This document shows, piece after piece, positions 47,071 to 55,727 of a stretch of DNA of 64,000 nucleotides. Numbering within the stretch: the first letter of the stretch is position 1; each line of letters starts with the position of its first letter. Source of the DNA: Mycoplana dimorpha (lineage in GTDB: Bacteria > Pseudomonadota > Alphaproteobacteria > Rhizobiales > Rhizobiaceae); NCBI RefSeq assembly GCF_003046475.1, contig NZ_PZZZ01000004.1:519306-583305 (forward strand), written 5' to 3'. Made by a program: the position numbers and the translations under genes. Under the pieces are notes generated by a model. It ran no database searches. It was not told the DNA's origin and saw only the letters and a list, made by a program, of their open reading frames with translations.

Positions 47071-47146
47071 AAAATGTACATGCTTGTCAAGGACAATGAC
47101 GACATTGTTTTTGAGCGTTGACACAAATGTACATTTCCGCATAGCG
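47071..47146. promoter_or_regulatory. Divergent promoter with ATGTACAT operators
   Basis: The spacer holds two copies of ATGTACAT. One lies at 47074-47081. The other sits in a perfect 12-bp palindrome AAATGTACATTT at 47125-47136, directly after a consensus -35 TTGACA (47118-47123) and ahead of a weak -10 near 47141-47146. A repressor there would block transcription toward the StcD-like gene. The adjacent TetR gene product is the obvious candidate. Confidence 0.65.
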
Positions 47147-47181
47147 TATCGGCACAGCAGCGATTATCCGGAGCCCGTCGC

Positions 47182-49218
47182 ATGTCGCACGATCCTCTGC
47201 TTCAGCCGTTCCAACTGAAGCATTTGACCCTTCGTAACCGCATCATCGTCACGTCACACGAGCCTGCCTATCCCGAAGACGGGATGCCGAAGGGACGCTA
47301 CCGCGCCTATACCGTGGAGCGGGCGAAGGGCGGGGTGGCGTTGACGATGACGGCCGGCTCCGCCGCCGTCTCGAAGGACAGTCCGCCGGTGTTCAACAAC
47401 CTGCTCGCCTACAAGGACGAAATCGTTCCGTGGATCCGGGAAATGACCGATGCCGTCCATGAAACGGGCGCGGCGATCATGATCCAGCTCACTCATCTCG
47501 GCCGCCGTACGCGCTGGGACAAAGGCGACTGGCTGCCGGTCGTCGCCCCTTCCCACCACCGCGAGGCTGCACACCGGGCCTTCCCGAAGAAGCTGGAAGA
47601 CTGGGACATCGAACGGATCATCAAGGATTTTGCCGACGCCGCCGAACGCATGAAGTCCGGGGGCATGGATGGCGTCGAGCTGGAGGCATACGGCCACCTG
47701 ATCGACCAGTTCACCTCGCCCCTTACCAACGAGCTCGACGGCCCGTATGGCGGTTCCCTTGAAAACCGCATGCGCTTCTGTTTCGACGTGTTCAGGGCGA
47801 TCCGCAAGCGGGTGGGCGACGACTTCATCCTTGGCGTTCGCTATACTGCGGACGAGTGTCTGCCCGGCGGCACCGACAGGGTGGAGGGGATAGAAATCTC
47901 CAAGCGCCTCAAGGAAAGCGGCCTTATCGACTATCTAAACGTGGTCCGCGGCCATATCGATACCGATGCCGGCCTCACCGACCTTATCCCGATCCAGGGC
48001 ATGGCAAGCGCGCCGCATCTGGATTTCGCGGGCGAGGTTCGCGCCGCAACCAATTTCCCGACCTTCCACGCGGCGAAAATTCAGGACGTGGCGACCGCAC
48101 GCCACGCGATCGCCGCCGGCAAGGTCGACATGGTCGGCATGACCCGCGCCCACATGACCGACCCGCACATCGTGCGCAAGATCATCGAGAAGCGCGAGGA
48201 CGACATCCGCCCCTGCGTCGGCGCGAACTACTGCCTCGACCGCATCTATCAGGGCGGCCTCGCCTTCTGCATCCACAACGCGGCCACCGGCCGCGAGGAG
48301 ACGATGCCGCATAAGATCCCGAAGGCCGATGTCCGCAAAAAGGTGGTGATCGTCGGCGCCGGACCGGCCGGGCTCGAGGCCGCGCGTGTTTCCGCCGAAC
48401 GCGGCCACGAGGTCGTGGTGTTCGAGGCGGCGAACAATCCCGGCGGCCAGATCCGCCTGACGGCGCAGAGCGAGCGTCGGCGCGAAATGATCAGCATCAT
48501 CGACTGGCGCATGAGCCAGTGCGAGAAGCACGGCGTCACGTTCCTCTTCAACACCTGGGCGGACGCCGCCACGGTCACGGCGGAAAATGCAGACGTTGTC
48601 ATCATCGCGACGGGTGGCCTGCCGCACACCGAGGTCCTGTCGAAAGGCAACGAGCTCGTCGTCTCTTCCTGGGACATCATCTCCGGCGATGTGAAGCCCG
48701 GCACCAACGTTCTCGTCTATGACGACGCCGGCGACCATGCCGGCCTGCAGGCCGCCGAATTCATCGGCAGGGCCGGCGGCAAGGTCGAGATCATGACGCC
48801 GGACCGCGCCTTCGCGCCCGAGGTCATGGCGATGAACCTCGTGCCCTACATGCGTTCGCTGCAGAAGCTCGACACGACCTTCACCGTCACCTACCGGCTG
48901 GAGGCGGCGGAAAGGAGCGGCAACCAGATCATCGCCCATGTCGGCAGCGACTACGGTGGCGTCGCCAAACAGCGCACGGTCGACCAGATCGTCGTCAATC
49001 ACGGCACCATCCCCCTGGACGATCTCTATTTCGAGCTGAAGCCAGGCTCGAAGAACCTTGGGGAAGTCTCCTACGACGAGCTGATTTCGGGCGAACCGCA
49101 GACCGTCGAACGCAACCCGGCCGGCACTTACCAATTGTTCCGGATCGGCGATGCGGTTGCGGCCCGCAACACGCACGCGGCGATCTACGACGCGCTGCGC
49201 CTTGCCAAGGATATCTGA
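47182..49218 (+). CDS. StcD/DgcA-like betaine N-demethylase (OYE-type flavoprotein)
   Basis: A 678-aa two-domain flavoprotein resembling N-methylproline demethylase StcD and dimethylglycine demethylase DgcA. FMN barrel residues about 1-350 (LLQPFQLKHLTLRNRIIVTS, GVELEAYGHLIDQFTSPLTN). The usual 4Fe-4S ligand pattern is broken: CVGANYC with a third Cys 12 residues later, so one cysteine is missing and the spacing altered. FAD domain VIVGAGPAGLEAARVSAERGH near residue 390, NAD domain later. CCGGAG precedes the ATG. First gene of an operon with the cupin 2 nt downstream. It removes an N-methyl group oxidatively. Confidence 0.9.
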   Translation: MSHDPLLQPFQLKHLTLRNRIIVTSHEPAYPEDGMPKGRYRAYTVERAKGGVALTMTAGSAAVSKDSPPVFNNLLAYKDEIVPWIREMTDAVHETGAAIMIQLTHLGRRTRWDKGDWLPVVAPSHHREAAHRAFPKKLEDWDIERIIKDFADAAERMKSGGMDGVELEAYGHLIDQFTSPLTNELDGPYGGSLENRMRFCFDVFRAIRKRVGDDFILGVRYTADECLPGGTDRVEGIEISKRLKESGLIDYLNVVRGHIDTDAGLTDLIPIQGMASAPHLDFAGEVRAATNFPTFHAAKIQDVATARHAIAAGKVDMVGMTRAHMTDPHIVRKIIEKREDDIRPCVGANYCLDRIYQGGLAFCIHNAATGREETMPHKIPKADVRKKVVIVGAGPAGLEAARVSAERGHEVVVFEAANNPGGQIRLTAQSERRREMISIIDWRMSQCEKHGVTFLFNTWADAATVTAENADVVIIATGGLPHTEVLSKGNELVVSSWDIISGDVKPGTNVLVYDDAGDHAGLQAAEFIGRAGGKVEIMTPDRAFAPEVMAMNLVPYMRSLQKLDTTFTVTYRLEAAERSGNQIIAHVGSDYGGVAKQRTVDQIVVNHGTIPLDDLYFELKPGSKNLGEVSYDELISGEPQTVERNPAGTYQLFRIGDAVAARNTHAAIYDALRLAKDI

Positions 49219-49220
49219 CG

Positions 49221-49826
49221 ATGGCTCGAAACTCCGTCCTGCAAGACTTCCTCGACGCGGCACTCGCAGCATTCGACCACGTTGCGCAGGACCAGAACTC
49301 CCGCCGCTCCCTCGCGCAGATAGCTGCAAATCTGGAGGCGCCGCAGCCGGCGCGAACGGGTATCGCAAAACGCCTCCCGGTCTGCAGCCGGCTTCTCGAT
49401 GGCATTCTTGCAACGAAAACCGGACAGCATGTGCTGGATCGCTTGATCGAGCGGTTTGAGCAACTCGAACCCATGCTCGAATGGAAGGGACGGTCATCCC
49501 ACGACAGTTCGGCAAGCGAAAATTTCCCGACGAGCCACGCCAATGCCCTGGTCGTTGGGCCGGGCGGACTTGAGGACCGGCGGGACGTATGGCTGGGCGC
49601 AACCTTGATGGCGCCCAACGTGCGTTATCCGGATCACGACCATGCGCCGGAAGAAACCTACCTCGTCCTGTCCGACGGCGAATTCAGGCACGGCGATTCC
49701 GGCTGGTTCGCCCCGGGAGTGGGCGGCTCCTTCTACAATTCACCCGGCATCAGGCACGCGATGCGCTCGGGTGAAAAGCCTCTGTTCGCCTTCTGGGCGC
49801 TCCTGCCCGATCGGCCGAAGAACTGA
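49221..49826 (+). CDS. DMSP-lyase-family cupin (DddQ/DddL-like)
   Basis: A 201-aa protein of the dimethylsulfoniopropionate lyase family. The N-terminal half is helical; the C-terminal half is a cupin with metal ligands H139-x-H141-x3-E145 (YPDHDHAPEETYLVLS), Tyr147 and His179 in PGIRHAM. This ligand set matches DddQ/DddL-type lyases, which split DMSP to DMS and acrylate. The gene starts 2 nt after the StcD-like stop, so the two are translationally linked. In this betaine setting the natural substrate could be DMSP or another beta-onium carboxylate. Function is inferred from family and residues only. Confidence 0.82.
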   Translation: MARNSVLQDFLDAALAAFDHVAQDQNSRRSLAQIAANLEAPQPARTGIAKRLPVCSRLLDGILATKTGQHVLDRLIERFEQLEPMLEWKGRSSHDSSASENFPTSHANALVVGPGGLEDRRDVWLGATLMAPNVRYPDHDHAPEETYLVLSDGEFRHGDSGWFAPGVGGSFYNSPGIRHAMRSGEKPLFAFWALLPDRPKN

Positions 49827-49992
49827 TAGGCGAAGCGCTGACAACATCGCACACCTTTCAGACCGTTCCGGAACGAGACCTGCGCAGCGTTTCTCGAATG
49901 CCGCGGCAGACGGTCCGTTCGAGGTCGCAAACGGGCTTGTCAGAGCTCGCAAGCTTGCCCCGACTTGACGTTTTCGGCGAACCGGTCGCCAC

Positions 49993-50940
49993 TCACTCAG
50001 ATCGTTTGGGTTGGGCCTCTTTGGAGGCTGGCGAAGCCGCCGGATTAACCGTCTCAGTCAACCAATCGAGGAATGATCCCGCCGCTTCACTTTGACGACG
50101 TCTCTTGGGGACCACGGCGAAGTACGCATTTCTGGTTTTCAGTGCGGCATCCGTAAGCTTGACGAGCCTACCTTGGGCAAGTAGGTCTTCTACCAGATGA
50201 CGCCAGCCGAGTGTGATGCCTTGGCCATTCAATGCCGAATAGATGGCGTCGGTGTATAAGCTGCATCTTAGCCCGGGTTTCTTCTTGGGCAGTTCGACCG
50301 AAAAGGCCGCCAGCCATTCGCCCCAACCTGTCCATGTGGGATCGTCCGCCATGTTGGAGATCAACGGATAGCGCAGTAGGTCTTTCGGGGACGCGATGGT
50401 CCCAGCGCGCTCTGCGAAATCGGGACTGCAAACCGGGAAAATCTCATCGTCGAACAAGAGTTCGGCTTGGCCGTCTGGCCACATTCCGTTCCCGAAGCGG
50501 ATAGCTACGTCCAGGTCGCTGGACTCGATATTCGGCATGTCGTCCTGCGTAATGATGCGCAGGTTGATCTCCGGGTGTTGGCTTGAGAACTCCGAAATCT
50601 TCGGAAGCAACCAGAAATGCGAGAACGCCACTGTCGCCGCGATGGTCAGTTCAGGATCGTGATCGCCCTTGCTGATTTCGGCCACGCTGTTCGCCAGGAG
50701 ATCAAAAGCATCCTGCGCAGCCGAGGCCAACGCCATCGCCTTTTCGGTTAACTTAACCTTCCGGTGAAGTCGGAGGAAAAGCGGAAAGCCGAACTGCTCC
50801 TCGAGCACATGAATTTGCCGACTGATCGCCGCCTGCGTCACTCCAAGTTCTTTTGCGGCCTTCGTAAAACTTCCAAGCCGCGCAGCGGCTTCGAAAGCTG
50901 TGAGGGCTGTGAAGGGAGGGAGTTTTCGCCTTATGGACAT
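49993..50940 (-). CDS. LysR family regulator, GcvA-like
   Basis: A 315-aa LysR regulator. Winged helix residues about 8-67 (LTAFEAAARLGSFTKAAKEL, TQAAISRQIHVLEEQFGFPL), then a substrate-binding domain of the GcvA/AmpR group. Divergent from the Rieske oxygenase gene with about 130 nt between, a standard LysR arrangement. It is likely to control the oxygenase and reductase in response to the substrate. Confidence 0.9.
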   Translation of the reverse strand: MSIRRKLPPFTALTAFEAAARLGSFTKAAKELGVTQAAISRQIHVLEEQFGFPLFLRLHRKVKLTEKAMALASAAQDAFDLLANSVAEISKGDHDPELTIAATVAFSHFWLLPKISEFSSQHPEINLRIITQDDMPNIESSDLDVAIRFGNGMWPDGQAELLFDDEIFPVCSPDFAERAGTIASPKDLLRYPLISNMADDPTWTGWGEWLAAFSVELPKKKPGLRCSLYTDAIYSALNGQGITLGWRHLVEDLLAQGRLVKLTDAALKTRNAYFAVVPKRRRQSEAAGSFLDWLTETVNPAASPASKEAQPKRSE

Positions 50941-51069
50941 TCCGGCAGCTCAACATTTGGGATACGCCCTCCTAACATTACATCAGCTTATGCGAAACTG
51001 AATTTTTTATGACGTTGAGTAAGGCTGCTTTTGGAACCAGTGTCACATTATCAACAATGGGTGACACAG

Positions 51070-52323
51070 ATGCTCAACAAGCTAGCCTGCTCTATCACGC
51101 ACCTCCTCGATGCCCGCCGTGAGGGCCACTCGCTGCCCGCAGGCCTCTATACGCGCGAAGACGTATTTCAAGCCGACCTAGAGGTATTCTTCTTCAGTCA
51201 CTGGATTTACGTCGGCCTTGAGTGCGACGTGCCGGAGCCAGGCGATGCGACCGTCATTGATATTAGCAACACCAGCCTGATCCTGCTTCGCGACGACGAC
51301 AATGAAATCCGCGTCGTGCGGAACGTCTGTCGCCATCGCGGTTCCCGCATTCTCGATCCGGGTTCGACCGTGGTATCGAAACTCGTCTGTCCCTATCACC
51401 AGTGGACGTACGAGCTTAATGGCGAACTGAGCTACGCGCCCCACATGGGCAAAGACTTCGACAAGAGCTGCAAGAGCCTTAAGGCGGTAGACTTCAGGTC
51501 GATCGGCGGCCTGATCTATGTCTGCCTCTCGGATAATCCGCCTGAAGACATCGCCGACCTCGAAAACGCGATGCTCGATCGTCTTGCTCCGTACGACATC
51601 CGCAACGCCAAGGTGGCCCATCAGATCGACGTGATCGAGAAGGGAAACTGGAAGCTCACAATGGAGAACAACCGTGAGTGCTACCACTGCTCGGCGAACC
51701 ATCCGGAGCTTTGCGTCTCCTTCATCGATCTCGATTTCGGTTATGATCCGGAAAGCCTCAGCCCGGCAGATCGCCAGCAGGCTGAAGAGCACTTTGCGAT
51801 GTACAACGCTCGAACGGCCGCCTGGGAAGCCGACGGGTTCCCTTCCGCGACGATCGAACACACCCGCAATGTTGAAACCAATTTCCGTAGTCAGCGCCTT
51901 ATCATTGCAGGTGCCGGCGAGTCGCAGACGGAAGACGCGACAGCCGCCTCGTCCAAGTTGCTTGGGCACATGACCCGCAAAGACCTCGGCGACATGCATC
52001 TGTGGGGCCACAACAGTTGGAACCACTTCATGGGCGACCACGCCGTGACCTCGATGGTCATCCCGCTGTCCCCGGATAAGACCCTGGTACGCACCAAGTG
52101 GCTTGTTCACAAGGATGCCGTCGAAGGTGTGGACTACGACCTTGAAAAACTGACGCACGTCTGGACCGAGACCACTGAGCAGGACGCAGAACTGGTTGCG
52201 CGCTCGTACGCCGGCATCCTCGATTCCGCCTACGAACCGGGGCCGTACTCGAGGTTCAGCGAAGGTGCGCTCGACGAGTTTGCGACTTGGTACATCGAAC
52301 GGATGCGGGCACATGGCTACTGA
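51070..52323 (+). CDS. Rieske oxygenase, GbcA/Stc2-like betaine demethylase
   Basis: A 417-aa alpha subunit of a Rieske non-heme iron oxygenase. Rieske ligands are Cys87, His89, Cys107 and His110 (VCRHRG and CPYHQW). The mononuclear iron site is in ENNRECYHCSANH with His206 and His211. The position between Rieske and iron centres that is Asp in most dioxygenases is Glu here, as in the carnitine/betaine group. Relatives demethylate glycine betaine (GbcA) or stachydrine (Stc2). ATG 51070 is chosen to match the family N-terminus; a TTG at 51031 is possible. Overlaps the reductase gene by 11 nt. Confidence 0.92.
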   Translation: MLNKLACSITHLLDARREGHSLPAGLYTREDVFQADLEVFFFSHWIYVGLECDVPEPGDATVIDISNTSLILLRDDDNEIRVVRNVCRHRGSRILDPGSTVVSKLVCPYHQWTYELNGELSYAPHMGKDFDKSCKSLKAVDFRSIGGLIYVCLSDNPPEDIADLENAMLDRLAPYDIRNAKVAHQIDVIEKGNWKLTMENNRECYHCSANHPELCVSFIDLDFGYDPESLSPADRQQAEEHFAMYNARTAAWEADGFPSATIEHTRNVETNFRSQRLIIAGAGESQTEDATAASSKLLGHMTRKDLGDMHLWGHNSWNHFMGDHAVTSMVIPLSPDKTLVRTKWLVHKDAVEGVDYDLEKLTHVWTETTEQDAELVARSYAGILDSAYEPGPYSRFSEGALDEFATWYIERMRAHGY

Positions 52324-53395
52324 ACTCCTCACCGCGTCCGTCGGCACGAACAACGGCGGGTTCTGGGATCCGGAGACCGACGACAAACTCCTCTGCGTTG
52401 ACGTCCATTCCGAGACGCACGACGTGAAAAGCTTCACTTTCGTATCGCCGGAGCACAAGCAGATCGCATTCAGCGCCGGCCAATACTTCATGTTCGAGCT
52501 TGGCATTGAAAACGAGGTCGAAGGGCGTTGCTACAGCATCTCGTCGTCGCCTCATCGCAAGAATGCCATCACCGTTACAGTGAAGCGCGTTCCCGGCGGC
52601 CGTGTCTCGAACTGGCTTCACGACAATCTCGTTCCAAGGACGGTCGTCCGTGTATGCGGCCCACTCGGAAGGTTCGTTCGCCCCACCGCCAAGAAGTACC
52701 TGTTTATGTCGGGTGGGTCTGGCATCACTCCGGTTATGTCGATGGTCCGGGAATCTGCCGATGCGGCGCAGCCCGTGGACATCGTCTTCTTGCATGCCGG
52801 ACGAACACCAAAAGACTTCGTTTTCCGCACGGAGCTTTCGCATCTGGCGGAGCGTATAAAAGGACTCCGCTTGCTACTTCTGCCGGAAGACATCGCTAAT
52901 GAGCGGTCATGGCCAGGTCTAACCGGCCGGATTTCGAAGGAACTCTTGCAACTGGCTGTTCCCGACATCGCGGAACGCGTGATTATGTGCTGCGGCCCTG
53001 CACCCTTCATGCGGTCCGCGCGAAGCTTCAGCGGCGAACTTGGGGTTCCGAGCCAGAACTACCACGAAGAGAGTTTCGATGCCGCGGCCATCGAACAAGC
53101 TCCGGCACCCGTCGCGGACGCTGTCGATGAGCGGTCGTTCAACGTGCAGTTCTCCAAGCAGGGGAAGTCTATCGAGGTCCGCGCGGACCATACCGTGCTG
53201 GCCTGCGCGAAGAAAGCAGGCGTTCGCATTCCCTCGTCATGTGCGAATGGCATCTGCGGCACGTGCAAGTCGAAGCTGGTCAGTGGAAGTGTCGATATGA
53301 GGCACGACGGCGGTATTCGTCAGCGCGAAATAGACGCCGGCTTCTTCCTGCCGTGCTGTTCCAGGCCGCTTAGCGACCTGGTCGTCGATCGCTGA
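52313..53395 (+). CDS. Ferredoxin-NAD(P)H reductase partner of the Rieske oxygenase, GbcB-like
   Basis: A 360-aa reductase. Flavin domain with RCYSISSSPH, NAD domain with GGSGITPVMSM and MCCGPAPFM, and a C-terminal plant-type 2Fe-2S domain (CANGICGTCKSKL plus a distal Cys in LPCCSRP). It delivers electrons from NAD(P)H to the oxygenase. The ATG at 52313 overlaps the oxygenase stop codon, which is usual for coupled subunits. Domain order matches GbcB and CntB. Confidence 0.92.
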   Translation: MATELLTASVGTNNGGFWDPETDDKLLCVDVHSETHDVKSFTFVSPEHKQIAFSAGQYFMFELGIENEVEGRCYSISSSPHRKNAITVTVKRVPGGRVSNWLHDNLVPRTVVRVCGPLGRFVRPTAKKYLFMSGGSGITPVMSMVRESADAAQPVDIVFLHAGRTPKDFVFRTELSHLAERIKGLRLLLLPEDIANERSWPGLTGRISKELLQLAVPDIAERVIMCCGPAPFMRSARSFSGELGVPSQNYHEESFDAAAIEQAPAPVADAVDERSFNVQFSKQGKSIEVRADHTVLACAKKAGVRIPSSCANGICGTCKSKLVSGSVDMRHDGGIRQREIDAGFFLPCCSRPLSDLVVDR

Positions 53396-53592
53396 TCGAT
53401 CAAGTGAGACGTGCGGATCGTGGACCACCTCGCCAGTATGCTCGCCGACATGAATAACCGGGGTCAAACGTCGGTGCAATCCTGTTTGGGTTCCGCCGGC
53501 GCGCCTGGCTTGCGGCGAGCTCGCGAAGGAGTGAGGAGGTCGAGTTGGCGGACACGAGAGCGAGCAACGGACAGTCGCCGTCGCCTCCAAAG

Positions 53593-53733
53593 CGCGTATA
53601 TTACAGAAAGCACATCGGCCTGACGTAACGACTGGGTGGCCTGCATCACAAGTCCCATTACTTTCTCCTCGGCATCGTAACGCGCTGGTATTTCGCCCGT
53701 TGCCTCGGCGGGTTCGGTGGTCTTGATGAACAT
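53593..53733 (-). pseudogene. AhpD/CMD-family peroxidase-like remnant
   Basis: ATG 53733 opens MFIKTTEPAEATGEIPARYD and AEEKVMGLVMQATQSLRQAD, the N-terminus of a peroxidase-related carboxymuconolactone-decarboxylase-family protein. The conserved CxxxH active-site region is absent and the frame decays after about 47 codons. Confidence 0.6.
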
Positions 53734-53939
53734 GACGACCTCCGAATGTGGTTGGCTCCACCAGACTGGCATGTTGGCCAAATAGTTTAGGCTCAACGGC
53801 GACATGGGTGGCGAAAAACTGTGCGCGGCAACGGCCGCTTTGGGGCCGATGGCCGACCGTCCGCTGCCAGGACATCCAACACGAAAAGCGGACATCGGAG
53901 CTCTTGTCGCCGAGGTCTGGGACCCAATGCGGACGTCGC

Positions 53940-54048
53940 ACGTCAGGATGCCAAGGTCCGCTTGCGATTTCGCATCGGCATCGACTTCGGTGACGTAACG
54001 GTGGACGGTGACAATCTCCTGGGTACCGGGGTGAACGTCGCCGCACGC
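53940..54048 (+). pseudogene. Class III nucleotide cyclase catalytic-domain remnant
   Basis: A plus-strand frame reads VRLRFRIGIDFGDVTVDGDN then LLGTGVNVAAR, the central strand and metal-binding region of adenylate/guanylate cyclases. It is cut at the right by an IS3-type transposase fragment and has no start on the left. Confidence 0.65.
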
Positions 54049-54325
54049 GGTTGGATCGCGTTTGAGGTAAACTCTGATCGGAAACGATCATGCCAGGCTT
54101 GCCGCGTCATTCGAGGAGGAGGCGTGGTAAGTTCGCGTATGACGCGACGCCCGAAGATCGATCTATAGGGATCGCAGCCAGGCACTCTCGTGTGACATCG
54201 TCCACGGCATGGAGAACGCCGAACGCCTGCCACAAGCGGACTGATCGCGGGAAGTACAGCGACCATCGGGCATTTTCCTTCGCCTCAACCAGGATCGGCG
54301 CGCGTGCCGACAGCGCGACGCCTGG
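54049..54325 (-). pseudogene. IS3-family transposase (OrfB) remnant
   Basis: Minus-strand pieces read ARAPILVEAKENARWSLYF, VLHAVDDVTRECLAAIP and PGMIVSD, with EFTSNAI in a third frame. These are the DDE-core phrases of IS3-type OrfB (RWSxDF, NIVDDxTRECLA, IVSDNGxEFTSNAI). At least two frameshifts and loss of both ends make it inactive. It directly abuts the cyclase relic. Confidence 0.7.
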
Positions 54326-54794
54326 AAAGTTTCGGGATGCGAGCCGTCGGGAACGTGCCGAGGGAGGCATCGGTTCGCGCAGAACACTCCGCCGCAGTAA
54401 AGTCTTGGTCAAGCGGCAGACGGATCTGGCTGTCCAGAAACAGGCAGCAAATAGTGGTGCGGCAAATCTGACATCTGAGGAACGTCGTAGCGGAGCCCGT
54501 TAGCCCAATCGTCGCAGCGCCGATATTAAACGCCCGTTTGACCTGTTCGGTATCCTGCCGCCCTCGGCCTTTGGCGCGCAGTTGTGGGCGCGCTTGTTCT
54601 ACGGGCGGCGTTTCGCGTCTTCAGCGCAAGTTTGCGACGGAACCAAAGCGGTTGCGCCGCAAGCCTTCCAGGCGACCTGCCGGCCAAAAGGTGCCGTCGC
54701 GCGCGTCACCGGGTAGCGCACGCGGCGGGATGTGGTGGTGCATACCGCCGCGGTTTCGCCCCGGTCGCCGCCGGAGGTGGATCGTCTTTCATCG
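54326..54794. other. Decayed stretch between IS3 and ChaA remnants
   Basis: About 470 nt without a recognisable gene. A plus-strand frame near 54520-54720 contains RPFDLFGILPPSAFGAQLWA, which looks coding-like but which I cannot assign. Confidence 0.3.
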
Positions 54795-55487
54795 TCATGG
54801 CGCGGGCGGAAGCAGGAAAAGGGTCAGGGCAAAGATCGCGTAGACGATGAGGATCATCACGCCCACGAACTAGGCGGAGCGGCCGCCGTTCGTCATCAGC
54901 GCAGCCGCCATGGTCGCGATCAGCATCATCACGATGGCGCCCGGCCAGAACTGCAGGCTCATCGGTTGCGGCCCGATGACATAGCTCAGGACCACAAGGA
55001 CCGGCGCCACGAAAAGTGCGATCTGCGCGGCGCTGCCAAGCGCGATGCCGACACGGAGGTCGAGGCGGTCCTTGGCGGCGGCCGAGAAGGCCGTTGTCAT
55101 CTCGGCGGCGGCGCCGACGATAGCGACGACGACGAAGCCGACGAAGGCGGGCGACATTCCCAACGTTTCGGCCGCGATTTGCACCGAGGACACGAAGACC
55201 TCTGACGAGCGCGACCAGCACCGTCACCAGCGCGAGGGGCACCGGGGCGACTGTGATCGGCCAGGTCTCCTCATCCGCCTGGCCATGGCCGGCGCTCGCG
55301 AAGGCCTCCTTGTGCGTCTTCGGGGAGAACACCATCGAAAGGCCGTACGCGAGGATCAGCAGGACCGAGAGCCCGAGGCTGAGAGGCTGGGCAACGGCTC
55401 CACGTCCGTCCACCTGGGCAACGAACGAGGGCGCGAGCAGAGCCACGGTTGCGAGGATGAGCAGGCCCGACTGAACAGAAGGACTGG
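54795..55487 (-). pseudogene. chaA: Calcium/proton antiporter ChaA, broken
   Basis: The C-terminal two thirds of a Ca2+:H+ antiporter are readable. In order: LLILATVALLAPSFVAQVDG, LSLGLSVLLILAYGLSMVF, then after a frameshift near 55203 SSVQIAAETLGMSPAFVGFV, AEMTTAFSAAAKDRLDLRVG and IALGSAAQIALFVAPVLVVL. A TAG at 54870-54872 replaces an expected Trp codon before FVGVMILIVYAIFALTLFLL. The N-terminal third is missing. One frameshift plus one nonsense change is recent-looking decay. Confidence 0.8.
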
Positions 55488-55727
55488 CGCCTCGTTATCA
55501 GAGGTCATGCGCTCCACACTGACGCTGCAGGTCGATCATGGAAGCCGAAGACGACGGCGGGGTCCCTTGCATCTGAGCACTCTGGCGCGCCTTTTCTGCA
55601 GTAAGCCTTCGGGCCGTGCGTCGCATGATTCATCAAAGCAGTTTCCCACCTACGGTGTGATTAGTGTAGGGTGGATGTTTGTCCTGCCAGGACGGCATTA
55701 ATGCTTGGTCAACGGAGGGCGACGCAA
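55488..55727. other. Short intergenic stretch ahead of the sulfatase-associated genes
   Basis: No gene recognised. The right end has GGAGGG 9 nt ahead of the next start codon. Confidence 0.4.

Noticed and set aside
47935..49602. 555-codon minus-strand open frame opposite the StcD-like gene
   Set aside because: Shadow; the plus strand carries a full flavoprotein and the cupin.
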